A program made the translations under genes and the position numbers. A DNA stretch of 64,000 nucleotides, taken from the NCBI GenBank assembly GCA_910579395.1, contig CAJTUC010000001.1, positions 62,001 to 126,000 of the forward strand, given 5' to 3'. Positions 51,710 to 59,939 of this stretch are shown in pieces. The notes beneath the pieces were generated by a model. The model searched no databases. It was not told the DNA's origin and was given only the letters and a program-made list of their open reading frames with translations. The DNA is from an uncultured Lachnospiraceae bacterium (GTDB lineage Bacteria; Bacillota; Clostridia; Lachnospirales; Lachnospiraceae). How positions within the stretch are numbered: the stretch's first letter is position 1; each line of letters starts with the position of its first letter.

Positions 51710-52600
51710 ATGGGAAAAAATAAATTTCTGAAAAGAAATGTGGGTTTTTTGTTTATACTGCCATGGCTGATTGGTTTTCTTGTGTTTAAATTGTATCCGT
51801 TCGCTGCGTCATTATATTACAGCTTTACGGATTATCAGCTTTTTGAGGGAATTACGAAATATACAATGGAGAACTATGTGGATATCTTTACGACGCCGAA
51901 GATTGTAAAGGCGCTGAAGGTCACTTTTCAATATTCTTTCATGACGGTGCCGTTAAAGCTCGTAGCGGCTCTGTTCATCGCCTATATCCTGAATTTTAAG
52001 ATCAAAGGCGTTAATTTTTTCCGTACCGCATATTATATTCCTTCCATTCTGGGCGGAAGCGTGGCTATCGCCGTTCTCTGGAAGGCAATTTTTAAGGACG
52101 ACGGCCTGCTGAATACGCTGCTTGGATTTTTTGGCGTAAACGGACCGAGCTGGCTGAGCGACCCTTCATATGCGCTGTTCGTTATTTGTCTTTTGCGTGT
52201 GTGGCAGTTTGGTTCGGCAATGGTCATTTTCCTGGCTGCATTAAAAGGTGTGCCGGAGGAATTGTATGAAGCGGCATCCATTGAAGGTGCGGGAAAATGG
52301 AAGCAGTTTTTCTCGATTACGGTACCTTTGATCACACCGATCATTTTTTACAATCTGGTCACACAGATCTGTCAGGCTTTTCAGGAGTTCAACGGGCCGT
52401 ATATCATTACACAGGGCGGGCCGAGAAATTCTACAACATTGATATCGCTTTTGATTTATAACAGTGCCTTTAAGAACTATGAGATGGGCATGGCAAGTGC
52501 AATGGCGTGGGTATTGTTCATTATTCTGATGGTATTTACCGTAATTGCTTTCCTGAGTCAGAAATACTGGGTCTACTATTCGGATGAGGAAGGGAGATAG
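51710..52600 (+). CDS. Sugar ABC transporter permease (MalF/UgpA type)
   Basis: The 296-residue membrane protein has six predicted membrane segments and the E-A-A-x2-E-G-A-G loop that docks the ATPase (E-A-A-S-I-E-G-A-G near 183). The Y-Y-I-P-S stretch and L-S-D-P motif are typical of the CUT1 inner-membrane subunits. AGAAGG precedes the start. The next gene encodes its partner four bases later. No ATPase gene is present; in Firmicutes such importers share a common MsmX-type ATPase. Confidence 0.93.
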   Translation: MGKNKFLKRNVGFLFILPWLIGFLVFKLYPFAASLYYSFTDYQLFEGITKYTMENYVDIFTTPKIVKALKVTFQYSFMTVPLKLVAALFIAYILNFKIKGVNFFRTAYYIPSILGGSVAIAVLWKAIFKDDGLLNTLLGFFGVNGPSWLSDPSYALFVICLLRVWQFGSAMVIFLAALKGVPEELYEAASIEGAGKWKQFFSITVPLITPIIFYNLVTQICQAFQEFNGPYIITQGGPRNSTTLISLLIYNSAFKNYEMGMASAMAWVLFIILMVFTVIAFLSQKYWVYYSDEEGR

Positions 52601-52603
52601 GAG

Positions 52604-53497
52604 ATGGCGACTTTCACAAAGAAAATGGATAAAAGAAATCTTTCGATGGAGAGGAAGAGAAAGCTGAGCAATTTTGTCAGATATCTGGTGCTGATCGCAG
52701 TCGGTCTTGTAATGGTCTATCCGCTTCTGTGGATGATTGGGGCCACGTTCAAAAACAACGTGGAAATCTTTTCGGGAATCGGCCTGATTCCGAAAAATCC
52801 GACGCTCGACGGCTACCGGAACGCCATGAAAAGCTATGGCGGGGATATCAACATATGGAAGGCCATGCTGAATACTTATTCGTATGTTCTTCCGAAAGTA
52901 CTCTTTACCTTGATATCGGCAACAATAACTGCCTATGGTTTCGGACGTTTTAAGTTCATCGGCCGGGGCGCATTGTTCGCGATTTTGATGTCAACGTTGT
53001 TCTTGCCGCAGGTCGTGCTGAACGTTCCGCAGTTCATCCTTTTTACAAAACTCGGATGGGTGGATTCAAAGCTTTACCTGCCGTTGATCGTACCGACAAT
53101 GTTTGCGACCGATACTTATTTCGTATTTATGCTCGTCCAATTCATGCGGAATATTCCGAAGGAACTGGAAGAAGCGGCCAAAATAGACGGTTGTAATGTG
53201 GTACAGACGCTTATTTCCGTCATTGTGCCGATGCTGATGCCGGCGCTCGTTTCCTGTGCGCTGTTCCAGTTCATGTGGTCTTCCAATGACTTCATGGGGC
53301 CTCTTTTGTACGTTAAGACACCGGCAAAATATCCGGCGGCAATTTTTGTAAAACTGTCGATGGATGCGGATAACGGTTTTGAGTGGAACCGTGTTCTGGC
53401 AACCTCGCTGATTTCGATCGTCCCTTCGCTCGTTATTTTCTTTATGGCGCAGGACCAGTTCGTGGAAGGAATTGCGGCGGGAGGCGTTAAAGGATAG
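52604..53497 (+). CDS. Sugar ABC transporter permease (MalG/UgpE type)
   Basis: The 297-residue protein has six membrane segments and an E-E-A-A-K-I-D-G-C docking loop (near 190), as in MalG-type subunits. It starts four bases after the stop of the partner permease, with AGGGAGATAGGAG upstream. The two permeases form the channel used by the solute-binding lipoprotein encoded upstream. Confidence 0.93.
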   Translation: MATFTKKMDKRNLSMERKRKLSNFVRYLVLIAVGLVMVYPLLWMIGATFKNNVEIFSGIGLIPKNPTLDGYRNAMKSYGGDINIWKAMLNTYSYVLPKVLFTLISATITAYGFGRFKFIGRGALFAILMSTLFLPQVVLNVPQFILFTKLGWVDSKLYLPLIVPTMFATDTYFVFMLVQFMRNIPKELEEAAKIDGCNVVQTLISVIVPMLMPALVSCALFQFMWSSNDFMGPLLYVKTPAKYPAAIFVKLSMDADNGFEWNRVLATSLISIVPSLVIFFMAQDQFVEGIAAGGVKG

Positions 53498-53602
53498 GGG
53501 AGGCTTGTCCATTCCGGGATTTGAGCTGCCGCAGGGCAGCGATATGCCGGGAATTAAAAGCAGGCGGATGCAGGAGCAGATGTGTATGTGAGGGGGATAG
53601 AA

Positions 53603-54247
53603 GTGCTGAGTCGGATTTTTAATGTGGACAATGCGGTTTTTCGATTTTTCAATACGGTGGGATATATCTGGTGGCTTCATGTCTTATGGCTTTTGTGTTC
53701 GCTTCCGGTCTTTACGCTGGGAGCGTCCACGACTGCGCTCTGCTATAGCTGCATGAAGCTTCATCGCAAAGAGGGATATGCGACGCGGAATTTTTTTCAT
53801 TCTTTCAGAGAAAATTTCGGACAGTCCACGATTTTATTTCTGTTTTTTCTGTTTACCGGCGGTATTTTGCTGTTTGATCTGATACTATGTGGACAGCTTG
53901 ATCTTGTGGCGGGCAGTTTTATCCGATATGGAGCGATTGCTTTGCTGATACCGTATTCTATGACAATGCTGTATGCTTTTGCGGTGCAGGCAAGATTTGT
54001 CAATTCGCCGGGAAAGACATTACGGTATGCTTTTTTCGTAGCGGGGAGATACTTTAAGTATACCTTTCAGATGATGCTGGTGGTAGCAGCGGTACTGTAC
54101 TTGAATACGACAATCGTGTTGGTCAATTTTCTGACATTGTCGATTGGCGTCGGGGTAGTCATGTATATTCTGGCGTTGTATTATGATAAGATTTTCACGG
54201 AGTTGATAGAGGGCTCCCAAGAACCATCAGCAGAGCGCCGATCATAA
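53603..54247 (+). CDS. DUF624 (YesL-like) membrane protein
   Basis: About 214 residues from the GTG at 53603, which has AGGGGG seven bases upstream; GTG 53582 is an alternative. It has five hydrophobic segments and starts F-N-V-D-N-A-V-F-R-F-F-N, with W-L-H-V-L-W-L-L near the front, all characteristic of DUF624. These proteins are frequent partners of CUT1 sugar importers (YesL beside the Yes transporter in Bacillus), but their function is not known. Its last 53 bases overlap the end of lspA on the other strand. Confidence 0.82.
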   Translation: MLSRIFNVDNAVFRFFNTVGYIWWLHVLWLLCSLPVFTLGASTTALCYSCMKLHRKEGYATRNFFHSFRENFGQSTILFLFFLFTGGILLFDLILCGQLDLVAGSFIRYGAIALLIPYSMTMLYAFAVQARFVNSPGKTLRYAFFVAGRYFKYTFQMMLVVAAVLYLNTTIVLVNFLTLSIGVGVVMYILALYYDKIFTELIEGSQEPSAERRS

Positions 54248-54653
54248 TGCAGAAATCCGAGATATTAAAAACAATACTCCTAATCGCCTTGTTTTTCACC
54301 GGAAAACTCACATAATCCACGACATAATGCCGGCGCATCCGGTCGTAGGTGTTGCTGTATGCGCCGCCAAGCAAAAGTGCAAGTCCGCTTTTCAGAAGCC
54401 TGCTGCCTCGAAAACTGAAAGTCACGAGAAAAAGAACGGTCATAGCCAGTGTCAATGCGATGGACAAAATTGCCACAAAGCCGCTCTTTTTTTCGCCCAT
54501 GTTCAAAAAGGCGCCTTTGTTGTGGTGCTTCCGAAGAAGCAGGCAGCCGCGTCCGATTTCTTTTGTTTCCCCTTCCGGTACTTTTTTCTCTATCAGATTC
54601 TTAATTCCCATATCCAGAAAGAAAATGCCGGCGGCAATCAGTGCATAGATCAT
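54195..54653 (-). CDS. lspA: Lipoprotein signal peptidase
   Basis: LspA cleaves the signal peptide from diacylated prolipoproteins in the membrane. The 152-residue protein has four membrane segments. Both catalytic Asp are in place: N-T-Y-D-R (family N-x-x-D-R, here preceded by G-G-A-Y-S) and F-N-I-S-D-F. Its final 53 bases run opposite to the end of the DUF624 gene, so the two genes share coding sequence on both strands. It is the last of three genes on the minus strand (membrane protein, acetyltransferase, lspA). Confidence 0.9.
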   Translation of the reverse strand: MIYALIAAGIFFLDMGIKNLIEKKVPEGETKEIGRGCLLLRKHHNKGAFLNMGEKKSGFVAILSIALTLAMTVLFLVTFSFRGSRLLKSGLALLLGGAYSNTYDRMRRHYVVDYVSFPVKNKAIRSIVFNISDFCIMIGALLMVLGSPLSTP

Positions 54654-54678
54654 AGTGGGTGCTCCTTTTCGGTGATTT

Positions 54679-55140
54679 TTATAAAAGCTCCATATTTATT
54701 GACTTTTTGGTGAATCCATAATCTGTATACATTTTATAGGCAGCTTCATTTTTGGCATTTACCTGTAATTCAATTCCGTCATAACCCTTCTGAAGCTTTA
54801 ATTCTTTAAGAAAGTCGAAGAAAGTATGCCCGATTCCTTTTCCGCGATAATCCTTGTCAACTGCCATGGAGTCAACAAAAATAGTATTCCTTGTTACCAG
54901 ATTAGAAGCTTCTACATGACGGTATATAATAAATAAAATACCCGCGATAATTCCTTCATATTCTGCAACAAAAAAAGTTTTATCTTTGACCGCCTGCTCA
55001 TAGACTTCCAAAGGCAGCACGGTTTCATTATATTTATATATATCCGGGCGCCAGTCAATGTGCATCTGCTGAACCTGTTTCATGATTGCTGATATTTGTT
55101 TATATTCGTCCAATCTCGAATTTCTAATGTAAATCTCCAT
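54679..55140 (-). CDS. GNAT family N-acetyltransferase
   Basis: About 153 residues from ATG 55140, which has GGAG eight bases upstream; the longer frame from 55209 would overlap the upstream gene. It has the GNAT acetyl-CoA-binding motif Y-R-G-K-G-I-G near residue 100 and the N-E-A-A-Y-K-M-Y-x-D-Y-G-F C-terminal signature. The substrate is not known. It starts 14 bases after the upstream membrane-protein gene ends. Confidence 0.83.
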   Translation of the reverse strand: MEIYIRNSRLDEYKQISAIMKQVQQMHIDWRPDIYKYNETVLPLEVYEQAVKDKTFFVAEYEGIIAGILFIIYRHVEASNLVTRNTIFVDSMAVDKDYRGKGIGHTFFDFLKELKLQKGYDGIELQVNAKNEAAYKMYTDYGFTKKSINMELL

Positions 55141-55153
55141 TTGTAAATCTCCA

Positions 55154-55615
55154 TTATTGTTGTTCTTCCTCGGGCTTGTTGTGTTCACTCTTATCTTCCA
55201 AAGCGGCATGTCCGATTTCCGCTCCTATCCAGAAAGCAAAAAAATGTACGGCAAACACGAGCCATAGAGGTCTGTCATTAAAATTTCTGATCAAAGAAGT
55301 TAAATGAAAGTGATTCCATGTTACGGAGTCGCATATCCAGGAAATGACAGGAAAAAGCATAATCGTTAAAAAAGAGCATAGAAGAGACATGGCGATTCTT
55401 TGGATTATTTTGTCAAAGTTCCCTCTCCGCGATACCGCATCGCCAATCAGGTAAACGATAACAAACCAGGTTGGTATGATCACCAACAGCATCGGAAGAA
55501 CCAGAAAAAGCAAAAGGGACATAATGGGTATAGCGAAAAAAAGGATACAGCCTGTTGCGAGCAGTCCCCAGTAAATCCAAAATGGCATTAATGCTTTCAT
55601 CATAGAACTCTCCAT
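55154..55615 (-). CDS. Small membrane protein of unknown function
   Basis: The 153-residue protein has three to four hydrophobic segments (about 9-30, 32-60, 75-100 and 118-135) and a Glu/Lys/Pro/Gln-rich tail. I do not recognise a family. It is the first gene of the minus-strand unit with the acetyltransferase and lspA, and it has a good promoter upstream. Confidence 0.7.
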   Translation of the reverse strand: MESSMMKALMPFWIYWGLLATGCILFFAIPIMSLLLFLVLPMLLVIIPTWFVIVYLIGDAVSRRGNFDKIIQRIAMSLLCSFLTIMLFPVISWICDSVTWNHFHLTSLIRNFNDRPLWLVFAVHFFAFWIGAEIGHAALEDKSEHNKPEEEQQ

Positions 55616-55666
55616 TCCTGCTCAGGTAGTTTTCAGCATAAAATACGCTCTGGCCCTGTCTGGGTG

Positions 55667-55712
55667 GCGCTGGCTTATTAAGCCTGCGTGACGCTGGATA
55701 TTAAGCCTGCGT
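55667..55712 (+). repeat. Two-copy 23-bp direct repeat in a promoter region
   Basis: Two near-identical units, each ending TATTAAGCCTGCGT, lie at 55667-55689 and 55690-55712, directly upstream (on the minus strand, downstream) of the divergent promoter pair. The first copy differs by a C insertion and a T/A change. The 195-base gap holds these repeats and two promoters. Confidence 0.7.
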
Positions 55713-55714
55713 CT

Positions 55715-55743
55715 ATTATAACATATACCGGAACAGAATGTAA
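55715..55743 (-). promoter_or_regulatory. Promoter of the minus-strand membrane protein/GNAT/lspA unit
   Basis: On the minus strand TTACAT and a perfect TATAAT are 17 bases apart. It is only four bases from a promoter facing the other way, so the two could interfere or share control. Confidence 0.55.
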
Positions 55744-55747
55744 GGCC

Positions 55748-55776
55748 TTGACTTTGAAATATTACAGATGTAAGAT
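55748..55776 (+). promoter_or_regulatory. Promoter of the hypothetical secreted protein
   Basis: TTGACT at 55748-55753 and TAAGAT at 55771-55776 are 17 bases apart, about 35 bases before the start at 55811. Confidence 0.5.
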
Positions 55777-55810
55777 TAATGGAAGAAACTTATAGAAGAA
55801 GGAAGGAAAA

Positions 55811-57064
55811 ATGATGCGGTTAAGCAAAAGAATCCTGTTTTTGGCGGTGTTCATTTCCTGCATTTCGTTTCCGTGCAGATGCGGCAGCATGACAGGAGCG
55901 GGAAATGCGAGGATGGCTGATCTTATGGCAGAGGGGATAGCGGCCGGAGAAAAGGCGGTCGAAACAGTAAAGACGGAGTGTATCTCTGTAGTTTATCGTG
56001 CCGTCTATGAAGAGGCAATGCGGACGAATACGGCGGGCAGTCTGGATATGATGCGGAAAATAATCGCTGAATTGGGAAAAAGAGGTTATGCGGCAGTCGA
56101 TAGCGATAATCAGGTGGATATGGTCAATCCGGAATTGGTCCTGCGTTTTTGTGAGGCGGTGGAAGATGAGGAGACGGCAAAGCTGACAGTCATTGTACCT
56201 GCTTGTCTTGGCAGCTTTGTAAAATATGACTTTGAGACGGAAAAGGGAGATGTGTATATCCTCAGGAGGTATTATCAGTATGAAAACGGACATATGCAGA
56301 ACAGGAGCACAGCTGTTTATTCTGCCGATGCGTGGCAGTATACGGAAGAAGGATATCTATTGTTTGAGGGAAGTTATTATACGGCAGACTCTTATGTGCT
56401 CGTATGCAGCGATGAGCCGGAATATGCCGCATTCAGAATAGTGCCGTTAGAAGAAAAATGCCGGGAATTGAATCGGAAGTATATTCTTCCGGCCGGTTAT
56501 CAAATGAATGAACTGTTTTTGACGGATTGGAGCGAAGAAGATTTTGCGGGCATCGATTTCTATGATCTGTTTGATGTGCTGTATGAGGAAGCGAATGGGC
56601 GGAGTAATCCATATGGAATGGATGCGAATCCAAACGTAGGAACGATTTATCAGATACCAGCGGAAGAATTTGAAGGTGTCATCATGCAGTATTTTCAGAT
56701 AGACCAGGAAACGCTCCGTTCCCGGACGGTCTATCTGCCACAGGAAAAGGCATACGAATACAAGCCGAGGGGATTTTATGAGCTGGGTTACACCAATATT
56801 CCATATCCGGAAGTGGTGGATTATGAAGTGAAGCCGGACGGAACGATTGAGCTGATCGTGAATGCCGTATTTCCTTATGAAAAAACGGCCAGAGCTTACT
56901 CTCACAAGGTTGTGGTCAGACCAATGCAGGACGGCGGTTTTCAATATGTATCCAACGAGAAGCTGGTGCCGGAAGAAGACTATCGTATCTGGTGGTACTC
57001 CGAACGGCTGTCGGAAGAAGCGTGGAATGAGACTTATGGAGAGCAGATTAAAGTTTTCCGATGA
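55811..57064 (+). CDS. Secreted or lipid-anchored protein of unknown function
   Basis: A 417-residue protein. The basic N-terminus and hydrophobic stretch form a signal peptide; Cys residues at about 17, 22 and 24 could serve as a lipid anchor, but none fits the lipobox well. The mature part has alternating charged helices and beta-like segments, with a D-S-Y-V-L-V-C-S-D-E motif and many Tyr/Glu. The region from about 230 to 400 looks like a single mixed domain. I recognise no catalytic motif. It is flanked by its own promoter and a strong terminator, so it is a single-gene unit. Confidence 0.7.
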   Translation: MMRLSKRILFLAVFISCISFPCRCGSMTGAGNARMADLMAEGIAAGEKAVETVKTECISVVYRAVYEEAMRTNTAGSLDMMRKIIAELGKRGYAAVDSDNQVDMVNPELVLRFCEAVEDEETAKLTVIVPACLGSFVKYDFETEKGDVYILRRYYQYENGHMQNRSTAVYSADAWQYTEEGYLLFEGSYYTADSYVLVCSDEPEYAAFRIVPLEEKCRELNRKYILPAGYQMNELFLTDWSEEDFAGIDFYDLFDVLYEEANGRSNPYGMDANPNVGTIYQIPAEEFEGVIMQYFQIDQETLRSRTVYLPQEKAYEYKPRGFYELGYTNIPYPEVVDYEVKPDGTIELIVNAVFPYEKTARAYSHKVVVRPMQDGGFQYVSNEKLVPEEDYRIWWYSERLSEEAWNETYGEQIKVFR

Positions 57065-57072
57065 GAAACATC

Positions 57073-57104
57073 AAAAAAGAGCGCCGCTGTGGTGACGCTC
57101 TTTT
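57073..57104. terminator. Bidirectional terminator
   Basis: AAAAGAGCG pairs with CGCTCTTTT around a GC-rich loop, with A-run and T-run on the two sides. It lies between the convergent hypothetical-protein and carbamate-kinase genes and can serve both. Confidence 0.85.
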
Positions 57105-57134
57105 GCTGTATTTTTCAGAATAATGAACGCGGTA

Positions 57135-58070
57135 TTACTGTGTGATGACCGTTCCGCCTTTCCCTTTGATAGCATCGGATACTGTAGAAAGGGAGGTGAT
57201 CAGGACGCTGCCTTCCGGCACGGCCTCCAGATAGGCGATGGCAGCCTCGATCTTGGGAAGCATAGAGCCTTTTTCGAACTCGCCTTTTGCGATATATGCC
57301 TTTGCTTCTGTCACGTTCATACGCGCGATAGGCGCCTGATCTTCTTTCCCGAAATTCTGATAAACAAAAGGAACACTTGTCAGAATGATCAGTTCATCTA
57401 CTTTCAAATCGCCTGCCAGTTTACCGGCAATGGAATCTTTTTCAATGACGGCGGATGCGCCTTTTAATGCGTGGTTCTGCTCAATAACGGGAATACCGCC
57501 GCCGCCGCAGGCGATTACGACCTGACCGGCATCTGCAAGAGTGCGGATAGCGTCGATTTCTACGATATCAATCGGCTTAGGTGCGGCAACTACACGCTGG
57601 AATCCCTTACCGGGGTTTTCGATTACATAGTTTCCTTTTTTGATCTCCGTTTCGGCATCCTCTTTGGACATATATCTTCCGATGACTTTTGTCGGTTCAT
57701 AAAATGCTTCATCGTAAGGATCCACGGTCACCTGTGTTAAAATTGTGCTGACAGGTTTGGAGATACCGCGGGCAAGCAGCTCCGTACGCAGAGTATTCTG
57801 AATATCATAGCCGACATAGCCCTGGCTCATTGCAGAGCAGACACACATTGGTGCGGGTGTATAATCAATGTAGACACGGCGCAGTTCGGTCATAGCTTTG
57901 TGGATCATGCTGACCTGCGGGCCGTTGCTGTGTGTGATCGTCAGCTGGTAATCGGCTTCTACCAGATCGGCAAGCGCTTTTGCAGTTATTTTTACGGCAT
58001 CCCACTGCTCCATTGTGGTATAGCCCAATGCTTCATGTCCAAGAGATACAACGACCTTTTTTTTGCTCAT
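57135..58070 (-). CDS. Carbamate kinase family protein, divergent subfamily
   Basis: A 311-residue amino acid kinase fold, the usual carbamate kinase length. Carbamate kinase makes ATP and carbamate from carbamoyl phosphate. The phosphate loop, G-G-N-A-L in classic ArcC, here reads G-H-E-A-L (about residues 11-15), and the later H-G-N-G-P-Q-V-G reads H-S-N-G-P-Q-V-S. The A-C-G-G-G-G-I-P-V, D-K-D-like (E-K-D-S) and L-T-S-V-P stretches are kept. Neither arginine deiminase nor ornithine transcarbamylase genes are nearby, so the classic arginine route is not supported here. Its substrate could differ. Confidence 0.82.
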   Translation of the reverse strand: MSKKKVVVSLGHEALGYTTMEQWDAVKITAKALADLVEADYQLTITHSNGPQVSMIHKAMTELRRVYIDYTPAPMCVCSAMSQGYVGYDIQNTLRTELLARGISKPVSTILTQVTVDPYDEAFYEPTKVIGRYMSKEDAETEIKKGNYVIENPGKGFQRVVAAPKPIDIVEIDAIRTLADAGQVVIACGGGGIPVIEQNHALKGASAVIEKDSIAGKLAGDLKVDELIILTSVPFVYQNFGKEDQAPIARMNVTEAKAYIAKGEFEKGSMLPKIEAAIAYLEAVPEGSVLITSLSTVSDAIKGKGGTVITQ

Positions 58071-58121
58071 AATATATCCATGCCTTTCTCTTATTTGCTG
58101 TCTCTTATTAAAGATGTTCTC

Positions 58122-58150
58122 ATTATAACAAAAATACGGGAAGTTGGCAA
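58122..58150 (-). promoter_or_regulatory. Promoter of the carbamate kinase gene
   Basis: On the minus strand TTGCCA and a perfect TATAAT are 17 bases apart, about 50 bases before the start codon. Confidence 0.6.
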
Positions 58151-58171
58151 GGCTGTGCGGGGAAGATTAGG

Positions 58172-58201
58172 TTGACAGTCCTTTCTGAAATGGAGTAATA
58201 T
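58172..58201 (+). promoter_or_regulatory. Promoter of the EAL-domain gene
   Basis: A perfect TTGACA at 58172-58177 and TAATAT at 58196-58201 are 18 bases apart, about 58 bases before the start codon at 58260. AAGGGG precedes that codon. Confidence 0.6.
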
Positions 58202-58259
58202 TAAAATAGAGTTTTAGTCAGGGGATAACGGCATTGTTGGGAAAACGGGAAGGGGTTAC

Positions 58260-59939
58260 ATGGGGGATAAAAAATTACAAAATATGTCACTTGATCAGAT
58301 CAAATCCATTATGGATGTGATACAGATGTCTTCCGAAGCATATCTGTATATTCTTGATCTTGATTTCGATATCTATATGATTCCGGAAAAACTGACGGAA
58401 CGGGTCGCGCTGGACTCGACACGGATTGAGCATTGTACGGAAGCTTTGAAGGCGGTCATCCATCCGTCCGATTATCAAATGGTAGTAGATGATATTGCCA
58501 GATGCGCTTCGGGCGAGCAGGCCGGACACGACCTGGAATACCGCTGGCTCAGCAGGGACAACAGGGTCATGTGGATAAGCTGCCGCGGAACGGTAGTTAC
58601 CGGCGCGGACGGGAACAAGCTGCTCGTGGGAAAAATTACGGAGCTTGGCAGAAAAGCGAAGGCCGATAATGTGACCGGACTTCGCAGAGAATCAAGATTT
58701 CGGCTGGATGCGGAAGAAATTTTGCGGGACAGACCGGAGGCCATTCGATACTGTATGCGGATCGGTATTGATAACTTTAAGGAAATCAACGAAAAAGACG
58801 GCGTGGAAGCCGGTGATGAGATTCTTTATAAAATGTCGAAATGTATTACGGACGTGGTCTTGGAGGGCGTTGATGTTTACCGTCTCGTAGCCGATGAATT
58901 TATGATTTTGGATTCGGTTTCAGACCCCGGTGAAGACCCAAGGAAAATCTACAGGCAGATTTGTGCCAAGGTGGCAGAGGTCGTGCGGGAGAATGACTAC
59001 AGCCGGTTCTATACTGTTTCTGCGGGGGTTCTTTATAAGGATTTTGCCGGAAAGAACAGCGATGAACTGATGCGGCTTTCAGAATTTGCCTTGAATGAGG
59101 CGAAGCGCAGAGGAAAGAATCAGGTGGCGCTTTTCCGTCAGGAAGATTATGATAAATATCTGGAACAATTGGATATCCGAAAAGAATTAAGACGGGATAT
59201 CGCCAATGATTTTCGTGGTTTTCAAGTATACTATCAACCTATCGTAGATGCGGATACCTATCAGGTGGTCGGGGCGGAAGCGCTTCTTCGGTGGAAGAGT
59301 GAAAAGTATGGAAATGTTTCGCCAGCGGTCATGATTCCGATCATGGAGGAAAGCGGACTGATCATTCCGGTAGGACGTTATGTCTTGTGGGAAGCTGCCA
59401 GAATGTGCAGGAAATGGCAGGCAGTCGTTCCGAGGTTTCATGTCAATGTAAATTTATCCTATGTACAGGTGCATAAAAGCGATTTGATGAATGATGTTGT
59501 CCAGTGCATCAAAGAAGTCGGGATTACGCCGGACAGTCTTGTTCTGGAATTGACGGAGAGCGGCTATATCGAAACGGATAATCGTATTCAGGAGTTATTC
59601 CGGGATTTAAAGGAGAGAAAGATCAATCTCGCCATCGATGATTTTGGTACGGGCTATTCCAATATGCGTTATCTGAAAGAAATTGAAGCCAAGACGATAA
59701 AATTGGACAGAAGCTTTGTATTGCAGGCATTGCAGAATGATTATGACTATACGATCATTTGTCATTTGATCGATATGATACACAGTGTGGGTTCCACCGT
59801 GTGTATGGAAGGGATTGAATATACACACGAACTGGAGAAAATGAAACAGGCGGGGCCGGATATGATTCAGGGTTTTCTGTTTGGCCGGCCGGCGCCTGCG
59901 GAAGAATTTGAAGACAGTTTTATCACAAATTCTCCCTGA
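58260..59939 (+). CDS. Cyclic-di-GMP phosphodiesterase candidate: PAS-like, degenerate GGDEF, EAL
   Basis: A 559-residue protein with no membrane segment. A PAS-like sensor covers about 1-130. The GGDEF domain follows, but its signature is L-V-A-D-E-F near 210, so cyclase activity is probably lost. The EAL domain (about 310-550) keeps E-A-L-L-R-W, E-L-T-E-S-G, I-D-D-F-G-T-G-Y and K-L-D-R-S-F, the metal and substrate contacts needed for c-di-GMP hydrolysis. It likely acts as a c-di-GMP phosphodiesterase with a regulatory GGDEF domain. Its last 17 bases overlap the 3' end of the LacI gene on the other strand. Confidence 0.88.
   Translation: MGDKKLQNMSLDQIKSIMDVIQMSSEAYLYILDLDFDIYMIPEKLTERVALDSTRIEHCTEALKAVIHPSDYQMVVDDIARCASGEQAGHDLEYRWLSRDNRVMWISCRGTVVTGADGNKLLVGKITELGRKAKADNVTGLRRESRFRLDAEEILRDRPEAIRYCMRIGIDNFKEINEKDGVEAGDEILYKMSKCITDVVLEGVDVYRLVADEFMILDSVSDPGEDPRKIYRQICAKVAEVVRENDYSRFYTVSAGVLYKDFAGKNSDELMRLSEFALNEAKRRGKNQVALFRQEDYDKYLEQLDIRKELRRDIANDFRGFQVYYQPIVDADTYQVVGAEALLRWKSEKYGNVSPAVMIPIMEESGLIIPVGRYVLWEAARMCRKWQAVVPRFHVNVNLSYVQVHKSDLMNDVVQCIKEVGITPDSLVLELTESGYIETDNRIQELFRDLKERKINLAIDDFGTGYSNMRYLKEIEAKTIKLDRSFVLQALQNDYDYTIICHLIDMIHSVGSTVCMEGIEYTHELEKMKQAGPDMIQGFLFGRPAPAEEFEDSFITNSP

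Noticed and set aside
57135..58070. Arginine deiminase pathway operon
   Set aside because: Only a carbamate-kinase-like gene is present; neither arcA nor arcB nor an arginine/ornithine antiporter lies nearby.
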